Source of the DNA: Antilocapra americana
Taxonomy: Eukaryota; Chordata; Mammalia; Artiodactyla; Antilocapridae
Reading direction: 5' to 3'
Assembly: GCA_007570785.1 (NCBI GenBank)
Contig: ML661885.1
Coordinates: 16,298,223 to 16,362,222, forward strand
DNA length: 64,000 bases
Shown: positions 36,246-48,599 of the stretch, one piece after another
How the letters are laid out: each line of letters begins with the position of its first letter
How positions within the stretch are numbered: the stretch's first letter is position 1
Notes under the pieces: generated by a model
Told to the model about the DNA's origin: nothing
The model's input: only the letters and a program-made list of their open reading frames with translations
Database searches by the model: none
Position numbers and translations under genes: made by a program

Positions 36246-37002
36246 GAGTTTGCTATTTCCACTTTGGTTCTTGCCATGGCGGCTGCCCGTTGTGCGCCTT
36301 CGATCGCTCTGTCCACCTTCTCCCTAGTTTTTGTATTTCTTATTGGTATCAGCTGCTTCCTTATTCCACGGACCAGAATATTATTTTTGTATTTTCCCTC
36401 TTCCTTGGAGCCGTCGGGGAAGACAGTGCAGCCATAGCCGTGCCTCTTGTTATTTGCCCACTCGCCTTCGTACTTCATGCCGTTGGAGCGCTCGCTGACG
36501 CCGAAGCCCGTGCGCTTGTCGTTCTTCCACTCGCCCATGTAGGTCTCCGTGGTGGTGGCGTCCACGTGGTCCTCCACGGGGCAGAAGTCACAGTCGACGT
36601 CGCCAAAGCTGATGGTGGAGTTGGCATCGCTGGAGCTGATCCGGCTCATGGCCGCGTCGCTGCGGACCGAGCTGCGCTTGCTGGAGATGGACGACTTGGA
36701 GTCGGACTTGCGCAGCTTCATGCTTCCCAGGAGGGAGCCCCGGCGGAAGAGGCCGCCCTTCTTCTTGCCCGAGAGCTCGGCGTCGGCGTGAAAGTTGAGC
36801 ACGAAGCCGCCGCGGGTGCCGGCCGGGCTGTCGGCGGCGGCCGCGGCGTCGTGGAGCACGCTGCCGTTGCTCTGCTCGCTGCGCAGCGAGGCCAGCGACG
36901 TGCGCAGCGGCGAGCGGATCACCGTGGCCATGCCGTAGGGCACGCTCTGGCGCACGCCGTAGCCGTGCCGCATGCCGCCGGCCCACTGGCCCTGGTAGGT
37001 AC
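36243..37002 (-). CDS. JPH1: JPH1 (junctophilin-1) exon 2
   Basis: Encodes the end of codon 127 through residue 379 and two bases of codon 380. It opens with the MORN unit [18 protein letters not shown] (from residue 129). The joining region follows, with an Ala5 run (about 179-183), a Lys/Arg-rich segment from about residue 206 ([13 protein letters not shown]) and a Ser-rich stretch to about 258. Two further MORN units begin at Tyr281 and Tyr304, then the basic, Ala-rich start of the helical region ([20 protein letters not shown]). The acceptor is ...TCGAAG|GTACC and the donor is TCCAG|GTATGT at 36242-36241. Beyond the donor the open frame runs on into intron with sequence unlike any junctophilin, so the splice site is the true boundary. 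Exons carrying the divergent region and transmembrane anchor (about 280 residues in the human protein) are not in the window. The exon is very GC- and CpG-rich. Confidence 0.97.
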
Positions 37003-37035
37003 CTTCGAGAGAGCGCGAGAGAGCACAGTGTGAGT
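37003..37035 (-). other. JPH1: Splice acceptor region, JPH1 intron 1
   Basis: Minus-strand CT-rich run with CTCTCTCGCGCTCTCTCGAAG immediately before exon 2. The pyrimidine tract is broken by CG and GAA, so it is only of medium strength. AG is at 37004-37003. Confidence 0.88.
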
Positions 37036-37129
37036 CCGGGGCGGAGGGAGGCCGGCGGCGCGTGGGTGCGCACGCGGAGAGCCCCGAGGCCCAGCCCCCC
37101 ACGCTGCCTAGGGAACTCTAAGCCATGCT

Positions 37130-37415
37130 TCAGAAATTCCCTTTGTGAACCCCCACGCTGAAGTGTTCTGTCTAGCTAGTTTCTGTAACTGTGTATCAGC
37201 TTTTGGGATACAGCTGTATCCCCCAACGAGTGTGCTGCTTACCTTTGGTAAAACCGTGAGGAAGCCAGAGGAAAATTTCCACTCTTAACCCTATGGAATT
37301 CATCTCAGAGCAAAGGTGTGCCTGACAGTGCCCATTAAAACTTTGTTGACACCATTTTTTCAATGAATATTATGCCTTCTCAGGAATAGGATAATCTCTA
37401 ATCTAAATCTATATA
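37130..37415. repeat. Intron 1 duplication, copy 1
   Basis: The core from about 37272 (gaggaaaatttccactc) to 37415 (ggataatctctaatc) matches copy 2 over about 140 nt with roughly 10-15% differences. Weaker similarity extends left through the acagctgt segment near 37211. Confidence 0.85.
37205..37222. repeat. 18-bp perfect palindrome centred on an E-box
   Basis: gggatacagctgtatccc is self-complementary over its whole length with CAGCTG in the middle. It lies about 200 nt from exon 2 within duplication copy 1; copy 2 keeps only acagctgt. Confidence 0.9.
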
Positions 37416-37438
37416 GGCTTTTCCAATTGATGTTTGGA

Positions 37439-37459
37439 TTTTTTTTTTTTTTTTTTTTT
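37439..37459. repeat. Poly(T) run of 21
   Basis: Uninterrupted T run, read as A21 on the JPH1 sense strand. It could be the tail of an old minus-strand insertion, though nothing recognisable precedes it. Confidence 0.9.
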
Positions 37460-38049
37460 GCCTTTCACTGAAAAAATTTTACAAAGCACTGACTTCTAAT
37501 ACAAGAGAGTGGTCATCAGAAACCCCCCCCCGAAATTAACACATCAAAACCCCCTCTGAGGAAGGCAGTACAATGGCAGAAGGAAGAAATGAGCTCTATG
37601 TGTGAGTTGTATTTTTACTAATTTAACTGAAAAATGTCAAAACTGGCACTTTGACATTCCAACAAGCTCAAAGACCTAAAATTATTAGTGATCTGAATGC
37701 TTGGAACATGAATTGTCAAACAAGTTTTCTTACATTTTCTTTCTACCACACTCATCATGTTCTTTTAGGGCAGGGACAACTATTTAATATTCAGTATTAT
37801 TACTTAGTTTTGGCTGAACCTTTTTAAGCTGAGAGGGATTTGACAACTAGAATATATATTCTGAATAGAATGAACCATTATGAAAAAATGGGCAATTTGT
37901 TTTAACATTTTGTACCTCCAAGTGAAAAGGTCAAGATGTGTCCTTTATTTGCTAAATTTCTGCTTCCTTCTGGTCATTCTCCTCATGGTTTCCCTAGCTT
38001 CTGCCACTGTACTGTGAACCACATCATGAACTAGAATCATTCTGAGGGC

Positions 38050-38335
38050 AGGCATTAAGGAGAACACAGAATTTCCACACTCCTAGTTGTGTGTCCTACT
38101 GTATGTAGATGTTTGATGACTTTATAATAAACAGCTGTGGTGGCTAAAAAGCATGCACTATTTACCTTTCAGGAAACTAAGGTAAGGTCAGAGGAAAACT
38201 TCCACTCAATATTATGGAATTCATCTCAGAGGAAAGGTGTGTTTGACAGCGTACATTAAAACTTTGTCATCACCAGATCATTTTTTCAATGAATATTATG
38301 TCTTCTCAGGAATAGGATAATCTCTAATTTAAAGC
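38050..38335. repeat. Intron 1 duplication, copy 2
   Basis: The core runs from gaggaaaacttccactc to ggataatctctaattta. Relative to copy 1 it has a 5-base insertion (gatca) before the ttttttcaatgaatattatg block. Offset between copies is about 920 nt. Confidence 0.85.
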
Positions 38336-38875
38336 ATTTGTTTTCAAAAGTTTTTCTGTTAAGTAAATTAGCAAAGACATTTAAACATTAACCTGGAGCA
38401 GCTTCCTAAATCATCTTAGGAGGAATGGATGTTAAGATTAGGAATTCAGAATTTTCTCTTCTAAATTGAGTCCATTTCCTTTTAATTACAGGCAAATTTT
38501 ATATTAAACTATCCCTCCAAAGAAGCTACATGGAAATTTTAAGATGTAATTACTTCTGGATTCTTTCTAACTCACAAATTTATAGAAAGTAAATAACTGT
38601 CTTGACTTCTTTCAGTTTCTGGTTATATAGAGTTACTTTGCAGTACACTTTTCATTTCAGATTGCCATGAAAAAATTTCCATTGCATGACATACATTTGT
38701 TTTTAAAATACTGGTAAGTGCTGCTTACAGATTATTTCATGCACTTAAAAAGTTAAAGCCATAGTGGCTCCCAAGTCAAAAGTTTTGACTAATTGCAAGA
38801 CTATCATCTCTCTGTTCATTCTGACATGTTTTTGGTATATAAATAGACAGTAGCAGGGTGACAATGACATACATA

Positions 38876-38956
38876 TTGAGTTGGTCAAAAAGTTCATTCG
38901 GCTTCTTCCCCTATATAGCTGACAAAAAGCCCGAACGAACTTTTTGGCCGAACCAA
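38876..38956. mobile_element. Mariner-type MITE, 81 bp
   Basis: Terminal inverted repeats of about 26 bp: the left starts ttgagttggtcaaaaagttc and the right ends ttttggccgaaccaa, with 21 of 26 positions matching. It is flanked by TA at 38874-38875 and 38957-38958, the mariner target. It has only about 29 nt of internal sequence and no transposase. Confidence 0.93.
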
Positions 38957-41324
38957 TACAAAGGGGGTCTAGTACTGTGAATGTCCTTCATACTGTGGGT
39001 AGGCCTTAGCATCTTAACCTGACATTTCAGAACTTCTGAGGAGGTGGGTGGGCCATGACTTTCTCAAAAGGATAAACCCCAAAGGATAAGACACTCAAAT
39101 ACAACATTTCATATCAAGAAGCTTTCTACTCAGTATCAGCCATCTCCAAACACCACCACTGTAACCCAGAAGGAAACTGACATTATTAGAAAGTGGCAAC
39201 TGACTTTCCTTGGCCTAGATAGATAAATATTTAAGTTCTAAGATAAAAGTTATACAACCTGACTTATATGCACTAAAACAAACCACCCTATTTTAAGATA
39301 TTTTGTTTAAATAAACAAGGAACACTATAATCATTCTCCTTCTAACTTTTTCTACAAGTTACTTTTGCTAGAACAACTTCCAAACATACTGTTTGATATC
39401 AAGAAGTACTTAACACTTTTAAAACACAACCACACTATCTTAGGAAATGTATAACACTGAGGGGAAAGTAACAACTAGTTTCCTTAATCTGCTATCTCCA
39501 AAATAAGACTAGTATTTAGAATTTCCAAAGACATATTGCTTGAAAATCTAAGCAGTTTAAGGCAACAGCAATAACTAGAAAGTTTAAGTTGTTGCTTGAC
39601 CGTAGTAGCAGAGAAGGCAGGACAATGGCGTTGGCTATATTCCCATCTTACCCTGTTGAGGAACAGTACATGGAAGAATTCCTCCATAGAATTGCTAGAA
39701 ACTAATTTACAGTCAAAAGTGTTAGTGATTCATCTAAAATTTAAAAGAGGTTTAGTTTAGTCAGTGAACCTAGTGAGGGAAAAAGGGCCTCTTTTTTTTT
39801 TACGAAGCAGGTGGGTTCCGCCTGCTCCCTGCTGCTCCAAGTTCTAATTAGTTCCTCTCAATTTCTTACATATGGATGCATAGTTCATAAGTTTAAAAAT
39901 ATTTTTACGGATGTTCTATGACTTTTCATTAGGGAGCTGATTTTCTAGATGACAGCCATTTTCACTAAATAAGCTTGTAGTGGAAGACTTCCAATTCAGA
40001 GAGAATTTCAGTCAAATTTAGATTTAATGTGCCAAACTTAAATCTACATGCTATGAATGAAAATGTGCATGGACAGGAATGCATATAATTAACACAACAA
40101 TGTGTCTTTCTAGCTATATTCTAATAGTTTCATGACAGGTGAAAAAAGGAACCACAGCAGGATCCAAATTTTTACCGAATATTCTGGGCACCTAGACTTG
40201 GATTTTGGGAGCACTGTACTAACTATTCTTACTTAATATTCAGGAGGTTCTATTTCAGCAACACTTCACACTCAGATCACTAGTAAAATAAACTGAGTGA
40301 CAGTTGTCAATGAAATTACAACTTCCTTCCTCCTGAGTTTAAAGTCACCACAAAATACATGCAATCAGATTTTCCTTGAGTCTGACAGGTGCTGCTAGGG
40401 ATGGACTTGTGGTGGTGCAGAGGCAAGAAGTAAAGCTTGGGGAAGTGACCTGTCTTATTGTGGCCAAAATCTTTGCAGGAAATAAGTTATAGCAATACAC
40501 CTCCCCTTAGACCCCCATTTTATGCTTCAGGACTTTCTAATTAACTGATTGACATATGAAAGAAAGTAACAGAATTCAATAATGATTTTTAGGAGTTTTT
40601 CTCCCCCCTTTCCTAATTGGTAGCATATTTGTTTGTTTGTTTTTGTTGTTTTGGTAGAAAAAGAAAACTGCAGTCCTGTGGTAATGACAAATTTTGAGGT
40701 TTTTAAAAAATTCTTTTAAAAGTTAGTTTTAAAACAGTAGGCCAATTATCCATAGTCACCCTAGACACTTATTTGAGTTTCTGCAACACATAAACAGACG
40801 ACCTTTACTGTGCTAAATATATTTTTTGATTGCTAGGTATAATGAATACTCTAAACCAAGAGATTTTGTTTAATGAGTAGTAACTTTAAAAGAAGACTCA
40901 TTTATTTTTAGCCTTCCATATACTGAAGTAAAAGAACTATCCATCACCTTCTTGAAAGGTTGTAAAATAATGCACACGTTTGAAAGATAAGGTTTGCATT
41001 CCACTTTTGAGCATGGAATTGTTATATTGTAGACCTAGGGCCTCTGATAAAATCCAGTCACAAGCTAACACATTTATACGGGTGTCAACTAAGGCGCTCT
41101 GTGCCCACTGAGAGCATTTAAGGGCCCTAATTAACTACTGTGGAACTCGAAACTCATGCAGCCCATATACAATTATTAGAGACAGTCCCCTCTCCCTTTT
41201 AATCCATGAAAACTATATCCGTTATTTATACTGTAGGACGAAAAGATGTCCTTTTTAGCCTGGTTTGCATTTGAAACACGGCCCGAGTGTTCTGAGTAAG
41301 TGAAGTGTACAAATTGTATAAGCT

Positions 41325-41340
41325 CTTATATAAGCAGCTG
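41325..41340. promoter_or_regulatory. TATA-like palindrome next to an E-box in intron 1
   Basis: cttatataag (41325-41334) is self-complementary and is followed immediately by CAGCTG (41335-41340). Muscle bHLH factors bind CAGCTG, but such six-base sites are common; function is only suggested. Confidence 0.25.
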
Positions 41341-42404
41341 CCTGACTGGGGTTGCACTGGGCTGGACAAACTTTTAATTGGACCCCTTTAATATCCTCCA
41401 ACTCTGAGCTGCAGAATTCCGAAATGTGACATTGCCTTCTACAACCCTTTTCAATTAACTATATTATCAGAAAATGTGTTTTGCCAAAGCGTAAGCTATT
41501 CGTCCTTCTCGGTTTATTACACAAGCAAATTCATCAGGTTTTGACACCTGTTTCAATAATATATACTTTTCCTGGTTGGGGAAAAAAAGTTTGGCGGGGG
41601 GGATGACTATGCCCTATTATATACAAAATTTCTTTTGCAAAAATTGGTAAATATTAAAATTAGGTGAATTTTGCTCACAGCCAGCGTACGGTTTTCCATC
41701 ACACACAGGGCAAACCGGCGATTCCCATTGCTATTCTCAGGATTGAAGTACCTGTCAATTTAGCTATTATAGGAATACACCTGTCAATTGTACCTTTTAA
41801 AACATAGGCTTCACTGTTCGTTTCTAAAATGTTTTCCTGGTAATTTTTCCAGATATGTTCAGATCAACAATGACTACCTTCTTTTGATAGAAAACCGATA
41901 CTTTAAGAAAGCGAAGAAAAACCAGAAAGAAAACCCCGCATTCCTTGAACCCCACCTGCATCAGGTGGCCTCTCCACTTCCATAACTACGATTACTTTCC
42001 AAATACACCTCCGATAAGGAACAATTCCCCAGCATCCCGGTTCTGGGGTTCTGGCTTCTATCTTTAGGCCACTAGAGGACCAGAAGCGAAATACGACTCC
42101 ACGTGAAACCAATCCCGGGAGCACTGCGCCGCGACCGCCAGCCTCCAAGCCCAGGGCGCTCGCTCTCACTCCACGGGAGTGGCGATTTCAAACCCGGCCG
42201 GGAGAGGGAGGGATCAGGAACGTAATGTGACGGGCTCAAATGACAGCGTCCCCAGCCCAGCCCTCCCGGGCGCGCGCCCTCCCGGTGGCAGCGCGGCGCT
42301 GGCGCCGGCCAGGTGTCTTCACGCCTTGTTCCCCCGGGTGTGGACACACCGCCCGCCCCCAGAACCGGGTCAGATCCAACCCCCTGCGCACCCGCCGCGT
42401 CCTA

Positions 42405-43260
<856 letters not shown>

Positions 43261-45295
43261 TGAGCCGGGCGCCGCCCCGCGCCCGCCCCTCGTCCCCTCC
43301 CCGGGCGCAGAGGCCCGGCCCCGCGGCGCTCCCCTCCCTTGCCAGCTCCCCCCCGCCCCCGGCCCTGCCCCCAGTCCGGGAGCCGCCGCTTCCCCGGCCG
43401 GCGGGCTGGGGAACGCCGGGACCGCCCGGCCCTCCCGTGCCGCGCAGCGGGATGCGGGTGGGCGGCGAGTGTGCCCAGGGGCGCGCGCGAGTGCCCGCCT
43501 GCCTGGAGACCGAGGCGCTGGCGTGGAGGGAGGCGGAGGCTCCAGGGTGTGTGTGCGTGTGTTTGGGGTTTATCACCGTGCTGGAGCGCCTGGAAGTGCG
43601 GCCACGTGTGTGTGGAGGGAGAAAACTCCGAGGCGCGTTTGTCTGCACGGGCTTTTCGTAGTTGCCTGTTTCCGGCATTCCAACTTGTGTACCGTGGCGT
43701 TTGTCATGCTCAGCTGTCACAGTGAATTAACATCCCCCGGATAGATGGCTGCATGTGAGAGAAGTCTGCGACAGCCTAGATGTAATTGTGCAGAATGTTC
43801 TTTTACACCTACCCGTTTTGAAGCACATGTGTTTGCATTTCTTTAATGATATGGGGGGCGGGGGGCAGTGCAGTTTGAAAAAGCACAGAATACATGGGTT
43901 CGGGTTTTGGTTTGTAACAATAAAGAGGATGTTTTTAATCTGTCTTTGCAGGGATTTAGGTATTCGCGTCCACCTCAGAGCCTGCTCCCTCTGAAGTCTC
44001 CTGTATTCTAACAACCCTACAAATTCTTCAGCCCGGAGCTGTGTACTCAACAGGCAGACGGCTCAGTCTGTGTATGTTGTCTCAGTGTCTGGAATGTACA
44101 CCTGGTACCTCTCCACTGGCACCCACAATTTAAGAAAGTAAATAGAAGCTTCCAAGGAGGAACATGGTGAGTAAAACTCTGCTCTAAACTTACAAAGTCT
44201 GTGACCTACAAAACCGGGGGCAAGGTGTCAGCTGGTCTACTTTCCAGCTACGACACTGCTTGGTTGAATTCACTGTACACAACTCTTTTAAACCTCAATT
44301 TCATCGTCATCCAAATGGGAATGTCAAGATTTACCTTTCATTTTCTCTCTGTTAAGTAATAACTGAGTTTATTGTGGAGGCAGTGTCAAGCCAAACAGGA
44401 GAGATTTGTTAATAGGCGAGTTGAAACGTCAGTATTGCCTCTGGGTAAAAAGCAGGCACTAGTTTCAACCTCACCCTTAAAATCCCCATGGGAGACACCT
44501 CTCTGCGGTACATAGCCAGGGTCTTAGGTTGGCCTTTCAAGGACTCTGCTCTGCACAGTATTTATGGTATCCCTTAGACTTAGAGGCTTTTGGATGACAG
44601 AGTAAGCACCAGAGGCTGCCAAGGGTTTGCTTACTAGGTTCTGATAATCAGATAAAAATATAAGGACAGGTGTCAGGGAAGGCAGCGAGGAAAAAGGAAT
44701 CTAAACCGCACAGAAAAGGAACTGAAACTGACCTTGATTGGCTCTAGCTCAGGACTGGAGCTGGCCTTTCCTGCTTATCTGGCTGAAATACTGAAAGAAA
44801 AATCTCAGTTTACACAGAACCAAATCACCAAAGAGGATTAGAAACCCTCATCCATGGCGCTGCCTACAGAGTTGCCAGGAATAGTGCTTACCCTAGTGGC
44901 CTGAAATAATTACGCACCTTGCTCAGCATCTTCTCCCACGTCTGGGGATTGATTTAGGCCAATGGGAAAAGGAGGGCCCAGGATTTCGCAGCTGAACCAT
45001 AATTCCATTTTTTTGTTACAGGGCACACCAGGATCAGCAGCTACTGTAGACAGTTCCGTCTATTTTGGGGTTCTGTTTGATATGAGAAACTGATTGCTCA
45101 GGTCAACATGCTTTTTTTCCTTCTTCTCATTTTTGAACTGGCTCTCTTTGTAGGGCAACCTTTGTTTCTTTCCCTTTTTGATTTCTGACCCACTCATGTG
45201 TGTTAGGATCTGTGTACATGAATATCTGAGGTATAAACTTAAACTTTGCTTGCAAACATGGTAGAAACATTGAATGCTATATGTGTGTTTGCGTG

Positions 45296-45503
45296 TGTGC
45301 ACTCAGTTGTGTCCGACTTTTTGCAACCCCATGGACTGTAGCCCATCAGGCTCCTCTGTCCATGGGATTTGCCAGGCAAGAATACTGGAGTGGGTTACCA
45401 TTTCCTTCTCCAGGGGATCTTCCCCACCCAGGATTGAACCTGCATCTCTTGCCGGTCCTGCATTGGCAGGCAGATTCTTCACCACTGTGCCACCTACGCT
45501 TCC
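45296..45503 (-). mobile_element. Bov-tA SINE
   Basis: Reverse copy, gtgcactcagttgtgtccga to ccaccta-type end. It is the first ruminant SINE upstream of the JPH1 promoter. Confidence 0.93.
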
Positions 45504-46604
45504 TAATTAGCTCTCAGGCAGATGGTGGACATTCTGAAATACACAGCACAGAGTAAGTTTCTGGCTTCTATAATAGGTGTGAAGTCCATCTATGGTAGAT
45601 GGACAAAGGGTGGTGGTATGGACACATCCTGGGAGAATATGGAGATTTGAGGATGACAAAAAATATGACCATTTATCCCTTAATCTCTTCCTCTTGCCAT
45701 CCCTAATAGATGTCTTCCTTGGAAAGACCCTTCATTAAAAGAAAGACTCCACCACCAGATGTCTGCTATTAAATTTCAACTAATCAGTCCTAACTCAACT
45801 CTGCCACTGACTCTTCATGGGTGAAAATTAGTATTGAATTCTTGGTAACTCACTGAGCAATTTTTGGCAAAGTAACCACTCGAGCCATGCTTCTGTGTGC
45901 CTGCTGTCATCCTGGTGGAATGTTTCTCCAGTATCACTGATGTGTTCATTAATGTCAGTGTTCAGGTTCAGTGGTGGTGGTTGAAGAAGACAGGGAACAA
46001 GAACCATAAAGAGAAAGAGGTGCTGACAGTGATGGCACCGCTCATAGGAGCAGTAGAATAATGCTGCAGTTTACTAGCTGGGGTTAGTAATGTCCTCATT
46101 TTCCCTCTCACTCTGAATCTTTGCCCTGGATAAGGGGGAGTTGAATTTAGCTTTAAGAAGGGATTAGTAAGAAGAGAATGTGAATGTTGGTTTGACAGGT
46201 GGGGTGGGGGAGGCCATTAAATTAGCCCAGGGGCCAATAGCCACGCTAGCACTTGGTTTTCCTCCATGTTCAAAACCCAGCACTAGTAGGTTTCCATCCT
46301 AAAAAAATTTATAACAAAAAGTAAGCCATTTGAGTGTGAACGTTACTAACCACATGGTGGTGAGGCTATTTGGCTTAAAATTTTATTTTAGTTTTTAAAG
46401 CTGAGGCTGTGTTTAAAATTTCATCAGTGATTTCCTTTTATTTACACATTAGAATTATTGAGAACTTTTAATAAAACTACAAATGACAGAAAGCTTACCT
46501 GAGGTGTTTGTTGTCTAAAGTGTGTTTATTGATTCAAAGTGTAAGAGAGCAAATAGAATGAAAATACTTGATTTATAAGTCTGAGTTAGTATTACTATTG
46601 TAAT

Positions 46605-46790
46605 ATATAGGATGGATAAACAAGTTTCTACTGTATAGCACAGGGACCTATACTCAAGATCCTGTGATAAACCATAATGGAAAAGAATATGAAAAAGAAT
46701 ATATATATGTGTATAATGGAATCTCTTTGCTGTACAGCAGAAATTAACACAGCATTGTTATTTGTAAATCAACTATACTTCAATAAAATA
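46605..46790 (+). mobile_element. L1 3'-UTR terminus
   Basis: The segment gtatagcacagggacctata leads to gctgtacagcagaaattaac and the terminal caactatacttcaataaaat, the standard ruminant L1 3' end. It is truncated to the last 190 nt. Confidence 0.8.
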
Positions 46791-46800
46791 GAGGACTGCA

Positions 46801-46924
46801 GGCAAGCTCAGTTGCTGCAAGTCGTGTCTAACTCTTGAGATGCAGTGGACTGTAGCCCACCAGGCTCCTCTGTCCATGGGATTCTCCAGGCAAGAATACT
46901 GGAGTAGGTTGCCATGCCCTCCTC
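46801..46924 (-). mobile_element. BovA fragment
   Basis: Reverse copy of the 3' half only, ctcagttgctgcaagtcgtg to ggttgccatgccctcctc, abutting the L1 terminus on its left. Confidence 0.88.
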
Positions 46925-47099
46925 AAAACAGAGGATTACTAGCATATTTATAATAAAGCATTCATGAAAATTTAAGAAATTTTCCCACAGTAAATGCAAA
47001 AGTTAAGAAGTGTAGCCAGAAACTTTGTAGACAACATGAAGTCAGAAGAGGAAGCAAATTACAAAATTAATGATTTTTAAAACTTTGAAGGAAATTATG

Positions 47100-47440
47100 T
47101 TATGCTAGATTAGGTACTAAATTCTTTACATGCATTAATTCATTTAAATCTCCTAATAACCCATTGGTTAGTACTAGTATTACTACCGTTTTACAGAAGA
47201 AAATCTGGAGAAGGGAATGGCTACCCGCTCCAGTATTCTTGCCTGCAGAATCCCATGGAGAGAGGAGCCTGGCAGGCTACAATCCATGGGATTGCGAAGA
47301 GCCAAACACAACTGAGCGACTAACATGATGACAGAAGAAAATAAAGTTTAAGAACAGTTTTGTGCCCAGGATCATTCGAGGTGGAAATGGTTGAGCTGGA
47401 ATTTACATCAAATCTGTCTGACTCTATTACCAGTCTTTAT
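47100..47440 (+). mobile_element. MIR SINE split by a BovA insertion
   Basis: The left part (ttaattcatttaaatctcct, then accgttttacagaagaaaat) and the right part (gtgcccaggatcattcgagg, then aaatctgtctgactctatta) are the two halves of a MIR; 47205-47342 is the later insertion plus its duplicated site. Confidence 0.75.
47205..47330 (+). mobile_element. 5'-truncated BovA SINE with target-site duplication
   Basis: Starts mid-element at ctggagaagggaatggctac and ends gcgactaacatgatg. The 12-bp acagaagaaaat at 47193-47204 and 47331-47342 proves it integrated in truncated form. Confidence 0.95.
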
Positions 47441-47719
47441 TGGCATGTGGGTAAGAACTTCCAAATGGGGAAGGAGGCAGGTTAGGTGGAGACCGTAAGG
47501 GGTGGTAAAGATGGCCTTTTTATTTTTTAGAACAGCTACCTGGATAAAGTGATGCTGCTGTCTAAAATTAAAGAAATGGTGGAAGAAGAGTAAATTATAG
47601 TGGTTTGGAAGATAGGTTCATATTGGAACAGATGATTCAGAAATATATCTTAGAGATGTTCAGTAGGCAGTTGTTAATACAGGTCAAGAACTAAAAGTAA
47701 ATTAGTCTATAAGTAAATA

Positions 47720-48030
47720 TAGTTATCCTCCGTGTCTGTGGAATATTGGTTCCAGAAACACCCCCTCAATACCAAAATCCACAGTGTTCAAGTCCCATGT
47801 ATAATGGCACCGTATTCATATATAACCTATGCATATTCTCCCATATTCTTTAAATCCTATCTAGATTTACTTATAATCACCAATAGTATGCATGTGCTAT
47901 ATAAATAGTGGCCAGGATGCAGCAGATTCAAGCTTTACTTTTTGGAATATTTTTTTCCCATATATTTTTGATCTGTGATTGGTGGAATCTGTGGATGTTG
48001 AGTCTGATGCAGCATAAGGAGGGCCAAAGG
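47720..48030. mobile_element. Tigger/pogo-like non-autonomous DNA transposon
   Basis: Terminal inverted repeats agttatcctccgtgtct (left) and ataaggagggccaaagg (right) with TA on both sides (47718-47719, 48031-48032). The inner order (gtggaatattggttccagaa, ... tctgtggatgttgag) matches a common mammalian pogo-type element. The exact family name is not certain. Confidence 0.65.
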
Positions 48031-48599
48031 TAATCTGTGAGCTCCTCTTCTGAAAGCTGTTTTTCAGTAGCCCCTCCCTTTGAGACTTGTACTATTCATG
48101 CTAGCCCACTCTTTAGGAAGCCAGAAACTTGCTCTGTGCTGTGTATTTCAGAAAATCCATCTTCTCTAGATCAGTTTCCTTGTTCATCCAGGACCAGTGG
48201 TTTATCTGCTCTTCCCCCACCTCTTGTCGCTTCCATTATCCCAGGCTACCTAAACCTGGCCTCACCATCCATCGCCTTTTTCAGCATCATGGCCTTTATC
48301 TTAAAGCCCTAACACACAGCCTGGGACTTACTTTGATTCAGACACAGGTCAATGCTGAGGACGAGAACTTGACAATCTCACTCGTTGACAACATTCACTG
48401 GTCTTTCCCTTTCACTGAATAAGCATGGACTCTTAGCAGAGTCTTCACTCCTTTGATGCCCTTCATGTCTTCCTGGCCCTTCCCTATCCTGCCTGAAGAA
48501 CCCCACTGCATCTTTTCCACTGCATTTTCCTTTCCATAGTGACCTCCTGGTTGATCTGCCCACCCAGCCCGAAGCCTAAATCAGTTTCTCCTCCCTTGC

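Noticed and set aside
36290..37033. 247-codon plus-strand frame over JPH1 exon 2
   Set aside because: Antisense shadow of the real exon; it starts at a non-ATG codon and has repetitive Ala/Val composition.
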